From Candidatus Cryptobacteroides onthequi (GTDB lineage Bacteria; Bacteroidota; Bacteroidia; Bacteroidales; UBA932): DNA of 53,466 nt. Position 1 is the first letter of the stretch. Each line of letters begins with the position of its first letter. The notes under the pieces are model-generated. The model searched no databases, was not told the DNA's origin, and saw nothing but the letters and a program-made list of their open reading frames with translations. Of this stretch, positions 42,902 through 52,373 are shown piece by piece. Where the stretch lies: positions 1-53,466 of the forward strand of contig JAGHSA010000056.1 in assembly GCA_018066125.1 (NCBI GenBank), read 5' to 3'. The position numbers and the translations under genes are program-made.

Positions 42902-44044
42902 ATGGAATTCAATCGCAGCATAATCATCACAGGAGGCGCGGGCTTCATCGGGAGCCATGTGGTGCGCCTCTTCGTCAATAAATACCCAGAGTACCGCATC
43001 ATCAATGTGGATAAGCTCACATACGCCGGCAATCTCGCCAACCTCAAGGATATCGAGGACAAGCCGAACTATACTTTCGTCAAGGCTGACATCTGCGATT
43101 TCGACGCCATGTCCGCCCTCATCCGTGACGAAAGGGTAAGCGGCATCATCCATCTTGCAGCCGAGAGCCATGTGGACCGCAGCATCAAGGATCCTTTCAC
43201 ATTTGCGAGAACGAATGTCATGGGTACCCTGAGCCTTCTCCAGGCGGCACGTCTCTATTGGGAGTCCCTGCCGGAGAGATATGAGGGGAAACTCTTCTAC
43301 CACATCTCCACGGATGAGGTGTACGGCGCTCTGCAGATGACTCATCCGGACGGGATAGAGCCACCTTTCACCACCACGGCATCGTCCGGGACCCACCATC
43401 TGGCATATGGCGACAGTTTCTTCCTGGAGTCCACCCCATACAGCCCCCACAGCCCGTACAGCGCCGCAAAGGCTTCTTCGGACCATTTCGTGAGGGCCTT
43501 CCATGACACCTATGGCCTTCCGGCCATAGTGACAAACTGCTCCAACAACTACGGTCCATATCAGTTCCCGGAGAAACTCATCCCGCTCTTCATCAACAAT
43601 ATCCGTCACCGCAAGCCGCTGCCTGTCTATGGCAGGGGTGAGAATGTGCGCGACTGGCTCTTTGTCGAGGATCATGCGCGTGCGATAGATGTCATCTTCC
43701 ACAATGGCAAGCCGTCTGAGACATACAATATCGGCGGTTTCAATGAGTGGAAAAACATAGATATCGTGAAGGTGCTCATCGAGACGGTGGACCGTGCCCT
43801 CGGCCGTGCCGAAGGCGAGGACATGGATCTCATCACCTATGTCACCGACCGTGCAGGGCACGACCTGCGCTATGCGATAGACTCCTCAAAGCTGCAGAAA
43901 GAACTGGGATGGGAGCCCTCCCTCCAGTTTGAGGAGGGCATAGAGAAGACTGTCAGATGGTATCTGGACCATCAGGAGTGGCTGGACGAAGTGACGTCCG
44001 GAGAATATCAGAAGTATTACGAAAACATGTACTCGGGAAGATAG
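42902..44044 (+). CDS. rfbB: dTDP-glucose 4,6-dehydratase
   Basis: The 380-aa cytoplasmic short-chain dehydrogenase-type enzyme makes dTDP-4-keto-6-deoxyglucose. The NAD loop is ITGGAGFIGSHVV. Further motifs are HLAAESHVDRSI, HISTDEVYGAL and active-site YSAAKASSDHFV (Tyr and Lys), then NCSNNYGPYQFPEKLIPL and GRGENVRDWLFVEDH. It is slightly longer than the textbook enzyme because of an insert after DEVYGAL (around 145-170), common in Bacteroidota. It lies 2 nt after rfbC and 1 nt before the antiporter gene. Confidence 0.96.
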   Translation: MEFNRSIIITGGAGFIGSHVVRLFVNKYPEYRIINVDKLTYAGNLANLKDIEDKPNYTFVKADICDFDAMSALIRDERVSGIIHLAAESHVDRSIKDPFTFARTNVMGTLSLLQAARLYWESLPERYEGKLFYHISTDEVYGALQMTHPDGIEPPFTTTASSGTHHLAYGDSFFLESTPYSPHSPYSAAKASSDHFVRAFHDTYGLPAIVTNCSNNYGPYQFPEKLIPLFINNIRHRKPLPVYGRGENVRDWLFVEDHARAIDVIFHNGKPSETYNIGGFNEWKNIDIVKVLIETVDRALGRAEGEDMDLITYVTDRAGHDLRYAIDSSKLQKELGWEPSLQFEEGIEKTVRWYLDHQEWLDEVTSGEYQKYYENMYSGR

Positions 44045-44045
44045 C

Positions 44046-45530
44046 ATGAAGGCAGGACAAAGCAGCTCGGGACCATCGTGGTGGGTGTCGCTGATGCCCT
44101 TCGTCATCCTAATCGTCACCCTTGCGACAGTCATCCGGGCTTTTGAGGGAGACGCTCTCGGAGGTCCCGGACAGGTAGCTCTGCTGTTCGCGTCGGGAAT
44201 CGCTGTGGCCATATCCATGTTCTTTTACAAGACCCCATGGAGCCTGTTCGAGGAGGCGATATGCGAGAATGTCAAGACTGCCGGCCAGGCCATTCTCATA
44301 CTTATCCTGATCGGAGCCATTTCCGGCAGCTGGATGGTCAGCGGAGTGGTACCGATGCTCATCTGCTACGGCCTGAAGGTCATCACTCCGGGCATATTCC
44401 TGCTTGCGGCGTGTATCATATGCGCCCTTGTGTCTGTGATGACCGGCAGCTCGTGGACCACCATCGCGACCCTGGGAGTGGCGCTCGTGGGAATAGGCAC
44501 GGCCCTGGGCTACAGCCCCGGGTGGACCGCAGGCGCCATCATTTCGGGAGCTTATTTCGGAGACAAGATATCACCACTTTCAGATACCACTGTCCTGGCT
44601 TCGTCCATGGCGGGCACACCTCTGTTCAGGCATATCCGCTACATGCTCATCACGACGGTCCCGTCCATACTCATAGCGTGCACGGTTTTCCTGATCGTGA
44701 GCCTTTGCCACAAGTCACCTGATGCCGCGAAGACCACCCAGTTCGCACAGGCACTCAGGGAGACCTTCCACATCTCCCCGTGGCTTCTCATCGTGCCGTT
44801 GATCACCGGAGTGCTGGTGGCCAGAAAGGTACCAGCCATCATCACCCTCTTTGTCTCCGCGATGACTGCCGGCATCTGCGCCATCATCGCGCAGCCGGAG
44901 ATTGTCTGGGGCGTGGCGCATGCCGGTGAGGACTGCACATACCAGGGCCTCGGTTTCATGGACGGCTTCAAAGGGATATTCACCGCATTCAGCACTTCCA
45001 CCTCTGTCGATACAGGGGATGCCTCTCTCAATGAACTTGTGGCGACGCGCGGCATGAAGGGCATGCTTGACACGGTGTTCCTCATCCTCTGCGCCGGTAC
45101 ATTCGGCGGAACGCTCAAGGCCAGCGGCATGATACAGAGTCTCACCGATGCCATCACAAGCCGCATCCGCAGCCGTACCGCGATGGTGAGCGCGACATCG
45201 GTCACCGGCATCTGCTCCAACATGATGACCGGAGACCAGTTCCTTTCCATCATCCTCACCAGCAGCCTCTACAAGAAACTCTACGATGACAGGGGGTTCG
45301 ACAGCAGCCTTCTGAGCCGTACGGTCGAAGACTCCACCACCGTCACATCCGTCCTGATTCCCTGGAATTCATGCGGCATGACCCAGTCCACGGTGCTCAA
45401 AGTCCCGACCATCGACTATCTCCCATATTGCATATTCAATCTCCTGTCCCCTCTGATGACCATTTTCATCGCCGCAGTCGGTTACAAGATTGCCCTCAGA
45501 GAACAGGATTCAGCCAAGCCTTCAATATGA
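44046..45530 (+). CDS. NhaC-family Na+/H+ antiporter
   Basis: The 494-aa inner-membrane protein has about 11-12 hydrophobic segments. Signature stretches are LILIGAISGSWMVSGVVP, LVSVMTGSSWTTIATLGVAL, SGAYFGDKISPLSDTTVLAS and NMMTGDQFLSIIL, all typical of NhaC antiporters, some of which exchange malate and lactate or other organic acids. Its position inside a rhamnose operon (1 nt after rfbB, ATGA overlap with the GH78 gene) suggests a role connected with sugar handling or with ion balance during uptake. The substrate is not predictable. Confidence 0.88.
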   Translation: MKAGQSSSGPSWWVSLMPFVILIVTLATVIRAFEGDALGGPGQVALLFASGIAVAISMFFYKTPWSLFEEAICENVKTAGQAILILILIGAISGSWMVSGVVPMLICYGLKVITPGIFLLAACIICALVSVMTGSSWTTIATLGVALVGIGTALGYSPGWTAGAIISGAYFGDKISPLSDTTVLASSMAGTPLFRHIRYMLITTVPSILIACTVFLIVSLCHKSPDAAKTTQFAQALRETFHISPWLLIVPLITGVLVARKVPAIITLFVSAMTAGICAIIAQPEIVWGVAHAGEDCTYQGLGFMDGFKGIFTAFSTSTSVDTGDASLNELVATRGMKGMLDTVFLILCAGTFGGTLKASGMIQSLTDAITSRIRSRTAMVSATSVTGICSNMMTGDQFLSIILTSSLYKKLYDDRGFDSSLLSRTVEDSTTVTSVLIPWNSCGMTQSTVLKVPTIDYLPYCIFNLLSPLMTIFIAAVGYKIALREQDSAKPSI

Positions 45531-47791
45531 AAAGAATGACTGCCCTGATGGCGGCGTTGTCCCTGTCTGTCGCATTGCATGCGCAGACGGCTGCCTGCCT
45601 GCGTACCGACCTTGTCGCAGCGACAGATGCCGTGTACAGCGGAGGATACCTCACTTCCGTTCCAATCGAGAATGTGGATGGGTATCGTGCCGATCTCCAG
45701 TATGCACAGATAGCCACGCCGCATCCGAGTCTCAGCTGGATGATGAAAAGTGACATCCCATCCACGCTCCAGACAGCCTGCCGTGTGCTGGTGGCGTCCT
45801 CCAGAGACAATCTCTGTCAGGACAGGGGCGATATCTGGGACAGCGGACGAATCGAGGGTGCCGCACCGCGGGTGAACTGCGCGGAAGCGCTTGAGCCGGG
45901 ACGTGCCTATTTCTGGAAGGTGAAACTGTGGGACAATCACGGCCGTGAGGGTGAGTGGTCTCAGATCAAGGCATTCCGTACATCCGAGGTGTTGGACGGC
46001 ACCTTCCCCCGCACTCCTCTTGTCAAGTCGGACAATCTTGCCGAGAAGATGTACAGGCACTCTGACGGCACTCTCTTTCTGGATTTCGGCCGGGACGCAT
46101 TTGCACAGGCAAGAATCACCCTCAATTCACAGGTGCAGGACACTCTTGTGGTGCATTTCGGAGAGGCTGCTTCCGGCGACCGCGTGAACAGGAATCCCGG
46201 CGGCAGCATAAGATACTGCTCATATCCGCTGGTCATCCGCCCGGGTGTCCATACGTACAGGATACAGTTCCTGCCGGACAAGCGCAATGCGGCTGTCAAA
46301 CCAGACCACAGTGACGCGCAGGCTGTGCTCATGCCTGACTGCATCGGGGAAGTCTATCCTTTCCGCTACATGGAGATAGAAGGTTTCGAAGGCCACGTCT
46401 CCAAGTCAGACATAGTCCGCGAATCAGTCCATTACGCCTTTGATGACGATGCCTCGTATTTCCATTCTTCCGACAGTGTCCTGAACAGTGTGTGGGAACT
46501 CTGCAGGTATTCCATGAAGGCAACTTCTTTCCTCGGAGTCTATGTGGACGGCGACAGGGAGCGTATCCCATATGAGGCCGATGCCATCATCAACCAGCTG
46601 TCTCATTACGGAGCGGATGCCGAATATGCCATGGCCAGGTACTCAGTTGACTACCTCATGACCCATGCGACATGGCCTACGGAGTGGATACTCCAGGCCT
46701 CCATCATGGCGTGGAATGACTACATGTACACAGGCGACACGGCCCTGCTTGAAAAGGATTATGACATACTCAAGGCCAGGACTCTCTGTGCCCTCAGGGA
46801 AAGCAATGGCCTGATAAGCACCCGGACCGGAAAACTCACTCCCGAGGTGGCACTCAGCTGCGGCTATTACGGAAATACCATGAGGGATATCGTGGACTGG
46901 CCTCAGAGCGGAGCTGCCGGACTCGGCAAGGAAGAGGCGGGTGAGGCTGACGGCTATGTGTTCCAGGACTACAATACCGTGGTCAATGCCTTCCACTACA
47001 GGGCCCTCGACATCATGGCGATGGCGGCGGAAGCCCTGGGCCGTGGAGATGAGGCTGCGGAGTTCAGGACTCAGGCCGAGTCGGTGAGGAAGGCCGTCAA
47101 TGAGCTCCTGTTCGATGCCAAGGCCGGATGCTATCGTGATGGAATAGGGACAGACCACCATTCCCTGCATGCGAACATGTTTCCTCTGGCTTTCGGCATG
47201 GTCCCCGAAAGACATCAGGAGTCGGTTCTTGCTTTCATTCGCAGCCGCGGCATGGCTTGCAGCGTCTACGGAGCGCAGTTCCTGCTGGATGCACTCTACG
47301 AGGCATGTGACGGCGCCTATGCACTCTCGCTCATGAACTCTGAGTCCGAACGCGGATGGTACAATATGCTCCGTGCCGGATCCACCATCACTCTTGAGGC
47401 ATGGGATATGAAATACAAGCCCAACCTTGATTGGAACCACGCCTGGGGCGCAGCCCCGGCCAATGCCATACCGCGCGGACTCATGGGTGTGACTCCACTG
47501 GAGGCCGGATGGGGAAGGATGAGGATCAGACCGCAGACTGCAGGCCTGCGCGAAGCCGATGCAGTCATCCCTACCATCAGGGGGGCGGTCAGCTGCAGCG
47601 TCACCGATGACGGCGGAGCCTTCATGCTCGATGTGGATATCCCTGCCAATACCACGGCGGAAGTCTGGCTCCCGAGCCCGGGAAAGAAATATGTACTTAC
47701 GGTGAACGGCAACCCTGTCAAAGGCGTGCGCAAGGGCGCCTGGGTGATCTGCGAGGCAGAGTCCGGAATCACGAGATTTCAAATCCGATAG
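45527..47791 (+). CDS. Exported alpha-L-rhamnosidase, GH78
   Basis: The 754-aa product has a Sec signal (MKRMTALMAALSLSVALHAQ). N-terminal beta-domains with PSLSWMMKS, QTACRVLVASS and GRAYFWKVKLWDNHG are typical of GH78. The catalytic (alpha/alpha)6 barrel carries DGDRERIPYEADAIINQLSH, the region of the general acid, then WPTEWILQ and AGSTITLEAWDMKYKPNLDWNHAWG. It releases alpha-linked rhamnose. ATG 45527 overlaps the antiporter stop codon; longer frames lie inside that gene. It precedes the GH106 gene by 3 nt. Confidence 0.92.
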   Translation: MKRMTALMAALSLSVALHAQTAACLRTDLVAATDAVYSGGYLTSVPIENVDGYRADLQYAQIATPHPSLSWMMKSDIPSTLQTACRVLVASSRDNLCQDRGDIWDSGRIEGAAPRVNCAEALEPGRAYFWKVKLWDNHGREGEWSQIKAFRTSEVLDGTFPRTPLVKSDNLAEKMYRHSDGTLFLDFGRDAFAQARITLNSQVQDTLVVHFGEAASGDRVNRNPGGSIRYCSYPLVIRPGVHTYRIQFLPDKRNAAVKPDHSDAQAVLMPDCIGEVYPFRYMEIEGFEGHVSKSDIVRESVHYAFDDDASYFHSSDSVLNSVWELCRYSMKATSFLGVYVDGDRERIPYEADAIINQLSHYGADAEYAMARYSVDYLMTHATWPTEWILQASIMAWNDYMYTGDTALLEKDYDILKARTLCALRESNGLISTRTGKLTPEVALSCGYYGNTMRDIVDWPQSGAAGLGKEEAGEADGYVFQDYNTVVNAFHYRALDIMAMAAEALGRGDEAAEFRTQAESVRKAVNELLFDAKAGCYRDGIGTDHHSLHANMFPLAFGMVPERHQESVLAFIRSRGMACSVYGAQFLLDALYEACDGAYALSLMNSESERGWYNMLRAGSTITLEAWDMKYKPNLDWNHAWGAAPANAIPRGLMGVTPLEAGWGRMRIRPQTAGLREADAVIPTIRGAVSCSVTDDGGAFMLDVDIPANTTAEVWLPSPGKKYVLTVNGNPVKGVRKGAWVICEAESGITRFQIR

Positions 47792-47794
47792 CGT

Positions 47795-50700
47795 ATGAAG
47801 ATCAGTTCTTTCGTGGCTGCAATGGCATTTTCGCTTGCGGCGCATATATCCTTGAACGCTCAGCCTCAGGCGTATCTGGGGTACCCGTCTCCTGATGGAA
47901 AGATAGATATCCGTGCCGGTTTTGCCCATCCTCCGAAGGGGTATGGCAATGTGCCGTTCTACTGGTGGAGCGGAGACTCGCTGAGGATAGATCGCCTGGC
48001 TGACCAGCTGGAGATTCTGTCCGGCTCCGCAACGGAAGGTTTTGCCGTCAGCTACAACCACACTCATGCCAAGGTGGATACGGCTGTCAATGCCGCAGGC
48101 CACGGATTCTGCGGCGTGCCTGAGTACAGCACCCCTGCCGCATTCAGCGAGGAATGGTGGAAGATATGGAATGAGTTCTCGGGGATGTGTGCGGACAAGG
48201 GCATGGGCGCCGGCATGGACGATTACGTGTTTGCATGGCCCGGAAACCGTGACTTCAGGGACAGGGTGGAGCATGAGACCCGTTTCCAGGGATATCAGGG
48301 GCGCATGAAAACCATGACTGTCGCATTGAACGACAGACTGCCTGACCATACGCTCTGCTCTGTCCCTCAGGGTGGTGATTCTCTTTTCGTGGTTTATACA
48401 GTCCCTTCCCACGAACTGCATCCGGAGTTCGGCAAGGGTATAGTCGAAGGTTATTTCAAGCCTTTTGAAGACCACATGGACGCCCGCGGGCTCCGCGGCA
48501 TGAACTATTTCTTCCAGGATGAGCTTGTGTATGAGGCCGGGCTGGACTCCTGGTGCGAGGATATGCCTCAGGAATTCATGGCACGCAAGGGGTATGACAT
48601 CGTGCCTCTGCTCCCTCTCCTTTTCGGCCCCGGCAGGGACAGCGTAAAGGTGAGGCTTGACTATGCAGAGGTCGTTACCCAGCTGGCGGAAGAACGCTTT
48701 TTCAAGCCGATATATGACTGGAATGCATCCAAGGGACTCATATATGGCTGTGACAACATGGGACGCGGTCTTGATCCCAAGGAATATATGGACTACTTCA
48801 GGGCTGTGAGCTGGTTCACTGCGCCTGGAAACGACGCTCCGTCACGCGGCAGCAGCTTCACCCAGACCAAGGTGTCCAGCAGCATCGCCCATCTCTATGG
48901 ACGTCCGCGCACCTGGCTTGAGGCATTCCACAGCATGGGCTGGGACGCCAACGGTGCGGTGCTGACACATCAGCTCGACCATCACATCATTGCGGGAGGG
49001 AATCTTCTCTGCATGCACGGCCTGTATTATTCCACCCATGGAGGATGGTGGGAGTGGGCACCGCCCTGCTTCCATTTCAGGATGCCTTACTGGGAGCACA
49101 TGAAACTCTGGCTGGAATATGCCCAGAGGATGTGTTTCGTGCTGAGCCAGGGCCTCCATGTATGTGACGTCGCCGTGCTCTATCCGACAGAGACCATCCA
49201 GGCCATACCGGGTTCCAAGCCGACCCTTACATTCCAGGTGGCCGACGAACTCAGCCGTCACGGATACGACTACGATTTCATCGATTATCAGTCCCTCCGC
49301 AATGCCGTGATATCTGATGCGAAGATCTCGGTGTCTGGTGAGAACTACAAGGTGCTGGTGCTGGCCGATGCCATGGCCATGCATGAAAGCACGGTGAAGG
49401 CCATAGAGGCGTTCAAGGCTGCCGGCGGTATAGTGGTGGCTCTAGGAGCCAGGTGCCCGGAGCTGTCTTATGACGGCGTGAGCCTGCTTGACAAGGCGGA
49501 TGTGGTACCTTTCCTCAAGGATGCTATTGTGCCGGATTTCGCGGCTCAGAGCGGTGAAGGCCGTGTGCTCCACCACCGTGTCGCCGATCAGGATGTATAT
49601 ATGGTGATGGATGTCGCCAAAGGTGACAGCCTGTTCTTCCGCAGCCACGGGCGTGTGGAGAGATGGGATGCCAAGGACGGATCCATCACTGAGATGGGAG
49701 CGCTGTCGAAGGATGCCGACGGTACGTGGCTGCGTTTCCATGGAGAGAAGGGCAATTCCATGCTGGTAGTGTTCTCTCCAGGGGAGACCCGTATGGCGGA
49801 GGCTGATGATGCCGGCCCGAAGGTACTGTCTTCCGTGCCTGTGACAGGCGCGTGGGATGTGGAGATACTCCCTACAATGAATAACAGGTGGGGCGACTTC
49901 CGCCTGCCTGCGTCGGACGAGATGATAGGAGTGGAGGCCCGCGCGATGAGATATGCCTTTGTCCCTGTGACCGGGAAACTCAGTGCTGCCGCTGCCGAGT
50001 CTGTGTCGTCGCTTGCCGCTGCCGAGGCAGTTTACGGCTACGGGCCGTATATGATGACTGCAGATGTCGATTCCACTGCAGACTTTGCCGCGCTTGCGGC
50101 AGAACAGGGCGCCTCCGCAAGATGGACCCCGTATGAGTGGTCTTGGGATTTCGGAGTGTTTGACAGCCCGGGCAGCCAGGGCTACCACGGCCTCAAGGGG
50201 AAGGTGGATGAGAAGTTCCTCATACTGGACAGAGGATGTCATCAGCTCTTCCGTACAAAGGTGTATGCACCTGAGACCGGGAAGTACAGGATGGTCTGCG
50301 AGGGAGTCGCTCCAGACTGTGTGAAGGTGGACGGGGAAGATGTCAGCCGCGGCAGGGTGCGTCTTGCCAAGGGATGGCACGAACTCTTCGTGGCATATGC
50401 TTCGACACAGAGACAGGAATACGCTCTCAGCAGACTTGTGAGCTCTACTCTGGACAGGCGCCAGCGCTCCATGGTGATGTTCTATCCCATGTCTGCGGAG
50501 CTCCCTCAGGAAAAGAAGCCTTACGGCTCGGTGGTCACATCGCGCTGGCAGGGAAGCGGCCACCTTGAATATGATGCTTTCGGTGGCGCGGACGGTCTCT
50601 GGGTGTATGCCTTCGAGACTGCTCCCGGCACGAGAAGCATGAGCTTCGATGTCGCCGGCAAGGTGTCTCAGATCTTTGTGGACGGCCGCGAACTGTCTTC

Positions 50701-51208
50701 GGAAATGGAGGGAAGCTTCGATGTGGATATCCCAGGTCATGGCAGCGGCATCTCCACTGTCATCGTCGTGGCTGAGAGCGGAAGCGCACCGGGATGTGCT
50801 TTTTTCAGGGGACCTGTCAGGATGCAGTGTCGCGGAGGCCGTATGCCTGCGGGGGACTGGACACTCCAGGGCGCCATGAAATGGTACTCCGGTGGCGTGA
50901 GATATACCAAGACGCTGAGGATAGATGATCCTCAGCAGAGATATGTGCTCGATCTGGGCGATGTGGATGCCACCTGCGAGCTTGCCGTGAACGGCAGGAA
51001 GGTGGATGTCCTGCTGACCCGTCCGTATGCGGCAGACATCACCGACTGGGTCAGGGCTGGAGACAACGTGATCGAGGTCCTGGTGTACAGCTCTCTTTCA
51101 AATCATTATCAGACCATACCCACTCCATACAAGGGCAAGGCCCATGCGGGCCTTATAGGTCCTGTGGTGCTGCGTCAGGAAACCGCTACCGGTCCAGAAG
51201 CCTTCTGA
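47795..51208 (+). CDS. Exported alpha-L-rhamnosidase, GH106
   Basis: The 1137-aa product has a signal peptide ending near LNAQ. The N-terminal catalytic part shows GFAHPPKGYGNVPFYWWSGD, FFQDELVYEAG and GRPRTWLEAFHSMGWDANGA, the pattern of the large GH106 rhamnosidases; several beta-domains follow, including a late galactose-binding-like RYVLDLGDVDATCELAVNGR region. It cleaves alpha-L-rhamnose, usually from pectic or other plant glycans. It is last of the rfb operon. Its 3-prime end overlaps the convergent C-S lyase gene by 23 nt. The linkage cannot be given. Confidence 0.86.
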   Translation: MKISSFVAAMAFSLAAHISLNAQPQAYLGYPSPDGKIDIRAGFAHPPKGYGNVPFYWWSGDSLRIDRLADQLEILSGSATEGFAVSYNHTHAKVDTAVNAAGHGFCGVPEYSTPAAFSEEWWKIWNEFSGMCADKGMGAGMDDYVFAWPGNRDFRDRVEHETRFQGYQGRMKTMTVALNDRLPDHTLCSVPQGGDSLFVVYTVPSHELHPEFGKGIVEGYFKPFEDHMDARGLRGMNYFFQDELVYEAGLDSWCEDMPQEFMARKGYDIVPLLPLLFGPGRDSVKVRLDYAEVVTQLAEERFFKPIYDWNASKGLIYGCDNMGRGLDPKEYMDYFRAVSWFTAPGNDAPSRGSSFTQTKVSSSIAHLYGRPRTWLEAFHSMGWDANGAVLTHQLDHHIIAGGNLLCMHGLYYSTHGGWWEWAPPCFHFRMPYWEHMKLWLEYAQRMCFVLSQGLHVCDVAVLYPTETIQAIPGSKPTLTFQVADELSRHGYDYDFIDYQSLRNAVISDAKISVSGENYKVLVLADAMAMHESTVKAIEAFKAAGGIVVALGARCPELSYDGVSLLDKADVVPFLKDAIVPDFAAQSGEGRVLHHRVADQDVYMVMDVAKGDSLFFRSHGRVERWDAKDGSITEMGALSKDADGTWLRFHGEKGNSMLVVFSPGETRMAEADDAGPKVLSSVPVTGAWDVEILPTMNNRWGDFRLPASDEMIGVEARAMRYAFVPVTGKLSAAAAESVSSLAAAEAVYGYGPYMMTADVDSTADFAALAAEQGASARWTPYEWSWDFGVFDSPGSQGYHGLKGKVDEKFLILDRGCHQLFRTKVYAPETGKYRMVCEGVAPDCVKVDGEDVSRGRVRLAKGWHELFVAYASTQRQEYALSRLVSSTLDRRQRSMVMFYPMSAELPQEKKPYGSVVTSRWQGSGHLEYDAFGGADGLWVYAFETAPGTRSMSFDVAGKVSQIFVDGRELSSEMEGSFDVDIPGHGSGISTVIVVAESGSAPGCAFFRGPVRMQCRGGRMPAGDWTLQGAMKWYSGGVRYTKTLRIDDPQQRYVLDLGDVDATCELAVNGRKVDVLLTRPYAADITDWVRAGDNVIEVLVYSSLSNHYQTIPTPYKGKAHAGLIGPVVLRQETATGPEAF

Positions 51209-52373
51209 GACCGGCGGCAATGCGCGCGGCTCCTTCTTTCATGAGAGAACGCGGGCATGCCAGGTTGATGCGCATATAGTCTCCGTCGCCATACATGGTG
51301 CCGGAGTTGATCCATACCTTTTCGTTCTCCACCAGGCTGTCCTGGGCTTCCCTGGTGGTGATGCCCCTGGCGGTGAGTGCCTTGCAGTCGAGCCAGGTGA
51401 GATAGGTGCCTTCAAGTCTGCAGAGCTTCACTTCCGGTACGGCTGTCAGGGCATCTCTGAGGACATGCCAGTTTTCATGGATATACGCATTCAGCTGCTT
51501 CAGCCATTCCTCTCCCTCGGCAGTGTATGCTGCCTCTAGGGCGACTACGCCTATCTGGTTCACGTCGCAGTGCTCCCACCTGTTGATGACCCTGTCCATC
51601 TTCTCGCGCTTTGCAGGGTCGTTGGAGATCATGTTCGCGATCTCGAGCCCGGCGAGGTTGAAAGACTTTGATGGTGACACGAAGGTGACGCTGTTGTCCT
51701 CGAATTCCTTGCAGATGGATGCGAACGGAGTGTATGTGTATCCGGGCATCTCCAACTCGCAGTGGATTTCGTCACTCACCACGGTGACTCCGTGCCTGAG
51801 GCAGATCTCTCCGATCCTGGTAAGCTCCTCGCGGGTCCATATGCGTCCTGACGGGTTGTGAGGGTTGCAGAGTATGAAGAGCGTTGCCTTAGGGTCGGCG
51901 CATTTGCGCTCCAGGTCTTCGAAATCTATGGTGAATGACGGTGCCTCGGCTGCATTGTCGCACACGAGCCTGTTCTCGAGGAGGATGCGTCCGTTGTTGC
52001 GCACGCAGCTGTAGAAGCAGTTGTAGGCGGGACCCTGGAATATCACCTTCTCGTCGCTTTCGGTGAGCGCCTCGATGGCGATGGAGAGCGCCGGCACGAT
52101 GCCGGAGATGAATGTTATCCATTCGGGCTGGATCTTCCAGCCCCTGCGTCTCTCAAACCAGTCGATGGTGGCCCGGTAGTACGACGGTGAAGGATGCGTG
52201 TATCCGAAGATTCCGTGCTCGACCCTTTTCCGCACGGCGTCGAGAATGAAAGGCGCCGCCTTGAAGTCCATGTCGGCGACCCACATCGGTATGACTTCCG
52301 GATCCTTGCAGAGGTCCCATTTCACGGAGTTGGATCCGTGCCTGTCTGTCACTTCGTCGAAATCGTATCTCAT
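51186..52373 (-). CDS. PatB/MalY-type C-S lyase or aminotransferase
   Basis: The 395-aa cytoplasmic PLP enzyme of fold type I belongs to the MalY/PatB cystathionine beta-lyase group. Visible are IPMWVADMDFKAAPFI, ISGIVPALSIAIEAL, LCNPHNPSGRIW, VVSDEIHCEL and the PLP lysine in SPSKSFNLAGL (about Lys236). It probably releases thiol, pyruvate and ammonia from cystathionine or cysteine conjugates. Its ATG overlaps the stop codon of the DUF3737 gene, and its 3-prime end overlaps the GH106 gene. Confidence 0.92.
   Translation of the reverse strand: MRYDFDEVTDRHGSNSVKWDLCKDPEVIPMWVADMDFKAAPFILDAVRKRVEHGIFGYTHPSPSYYRATIDWFERRRGWKIQPEWITFISGIVPALSIAIEALTESDEKVIFQGPAYNCFYSCVRNNGRILLENRLVCDNAAEAPSFTIDFEDLERKCADPKATLFILCNPHNPSGRIWTREELTRIGEICLRHGVTVVSDEIHCELEMPGYTYTPFASICKEFEDNSVTFVSPSKSFNLAGLEIANMISNDPAKREKMDRVINRWEHCDVNQIGVVALEAAYTAEGEEWLKQLNAYIHENWHVLRDALTAVPEVKLCRLEGTYLTWLDCKALTARGITTREAQDSLVENEKVWINSGTMYGDGDYMRINLACPRSLMKEGAARIAAGLRRLLDR

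Noticed and set aside
46643-48475. 610-codon open frame on the minus strand
   Set aside because: It runs antisense to the 3-prime part of the GH78 gene and the start of the GH106 gene, is rich in Arg and His, has no domain, and crosses the gene junction. Codon bias of the real genes explains it.
49442-50740. 432-codon open frame on the minus strand
   Set aside because: It is fully antisense to the GH106 gene and has no recognisable motifs or plausible signal.
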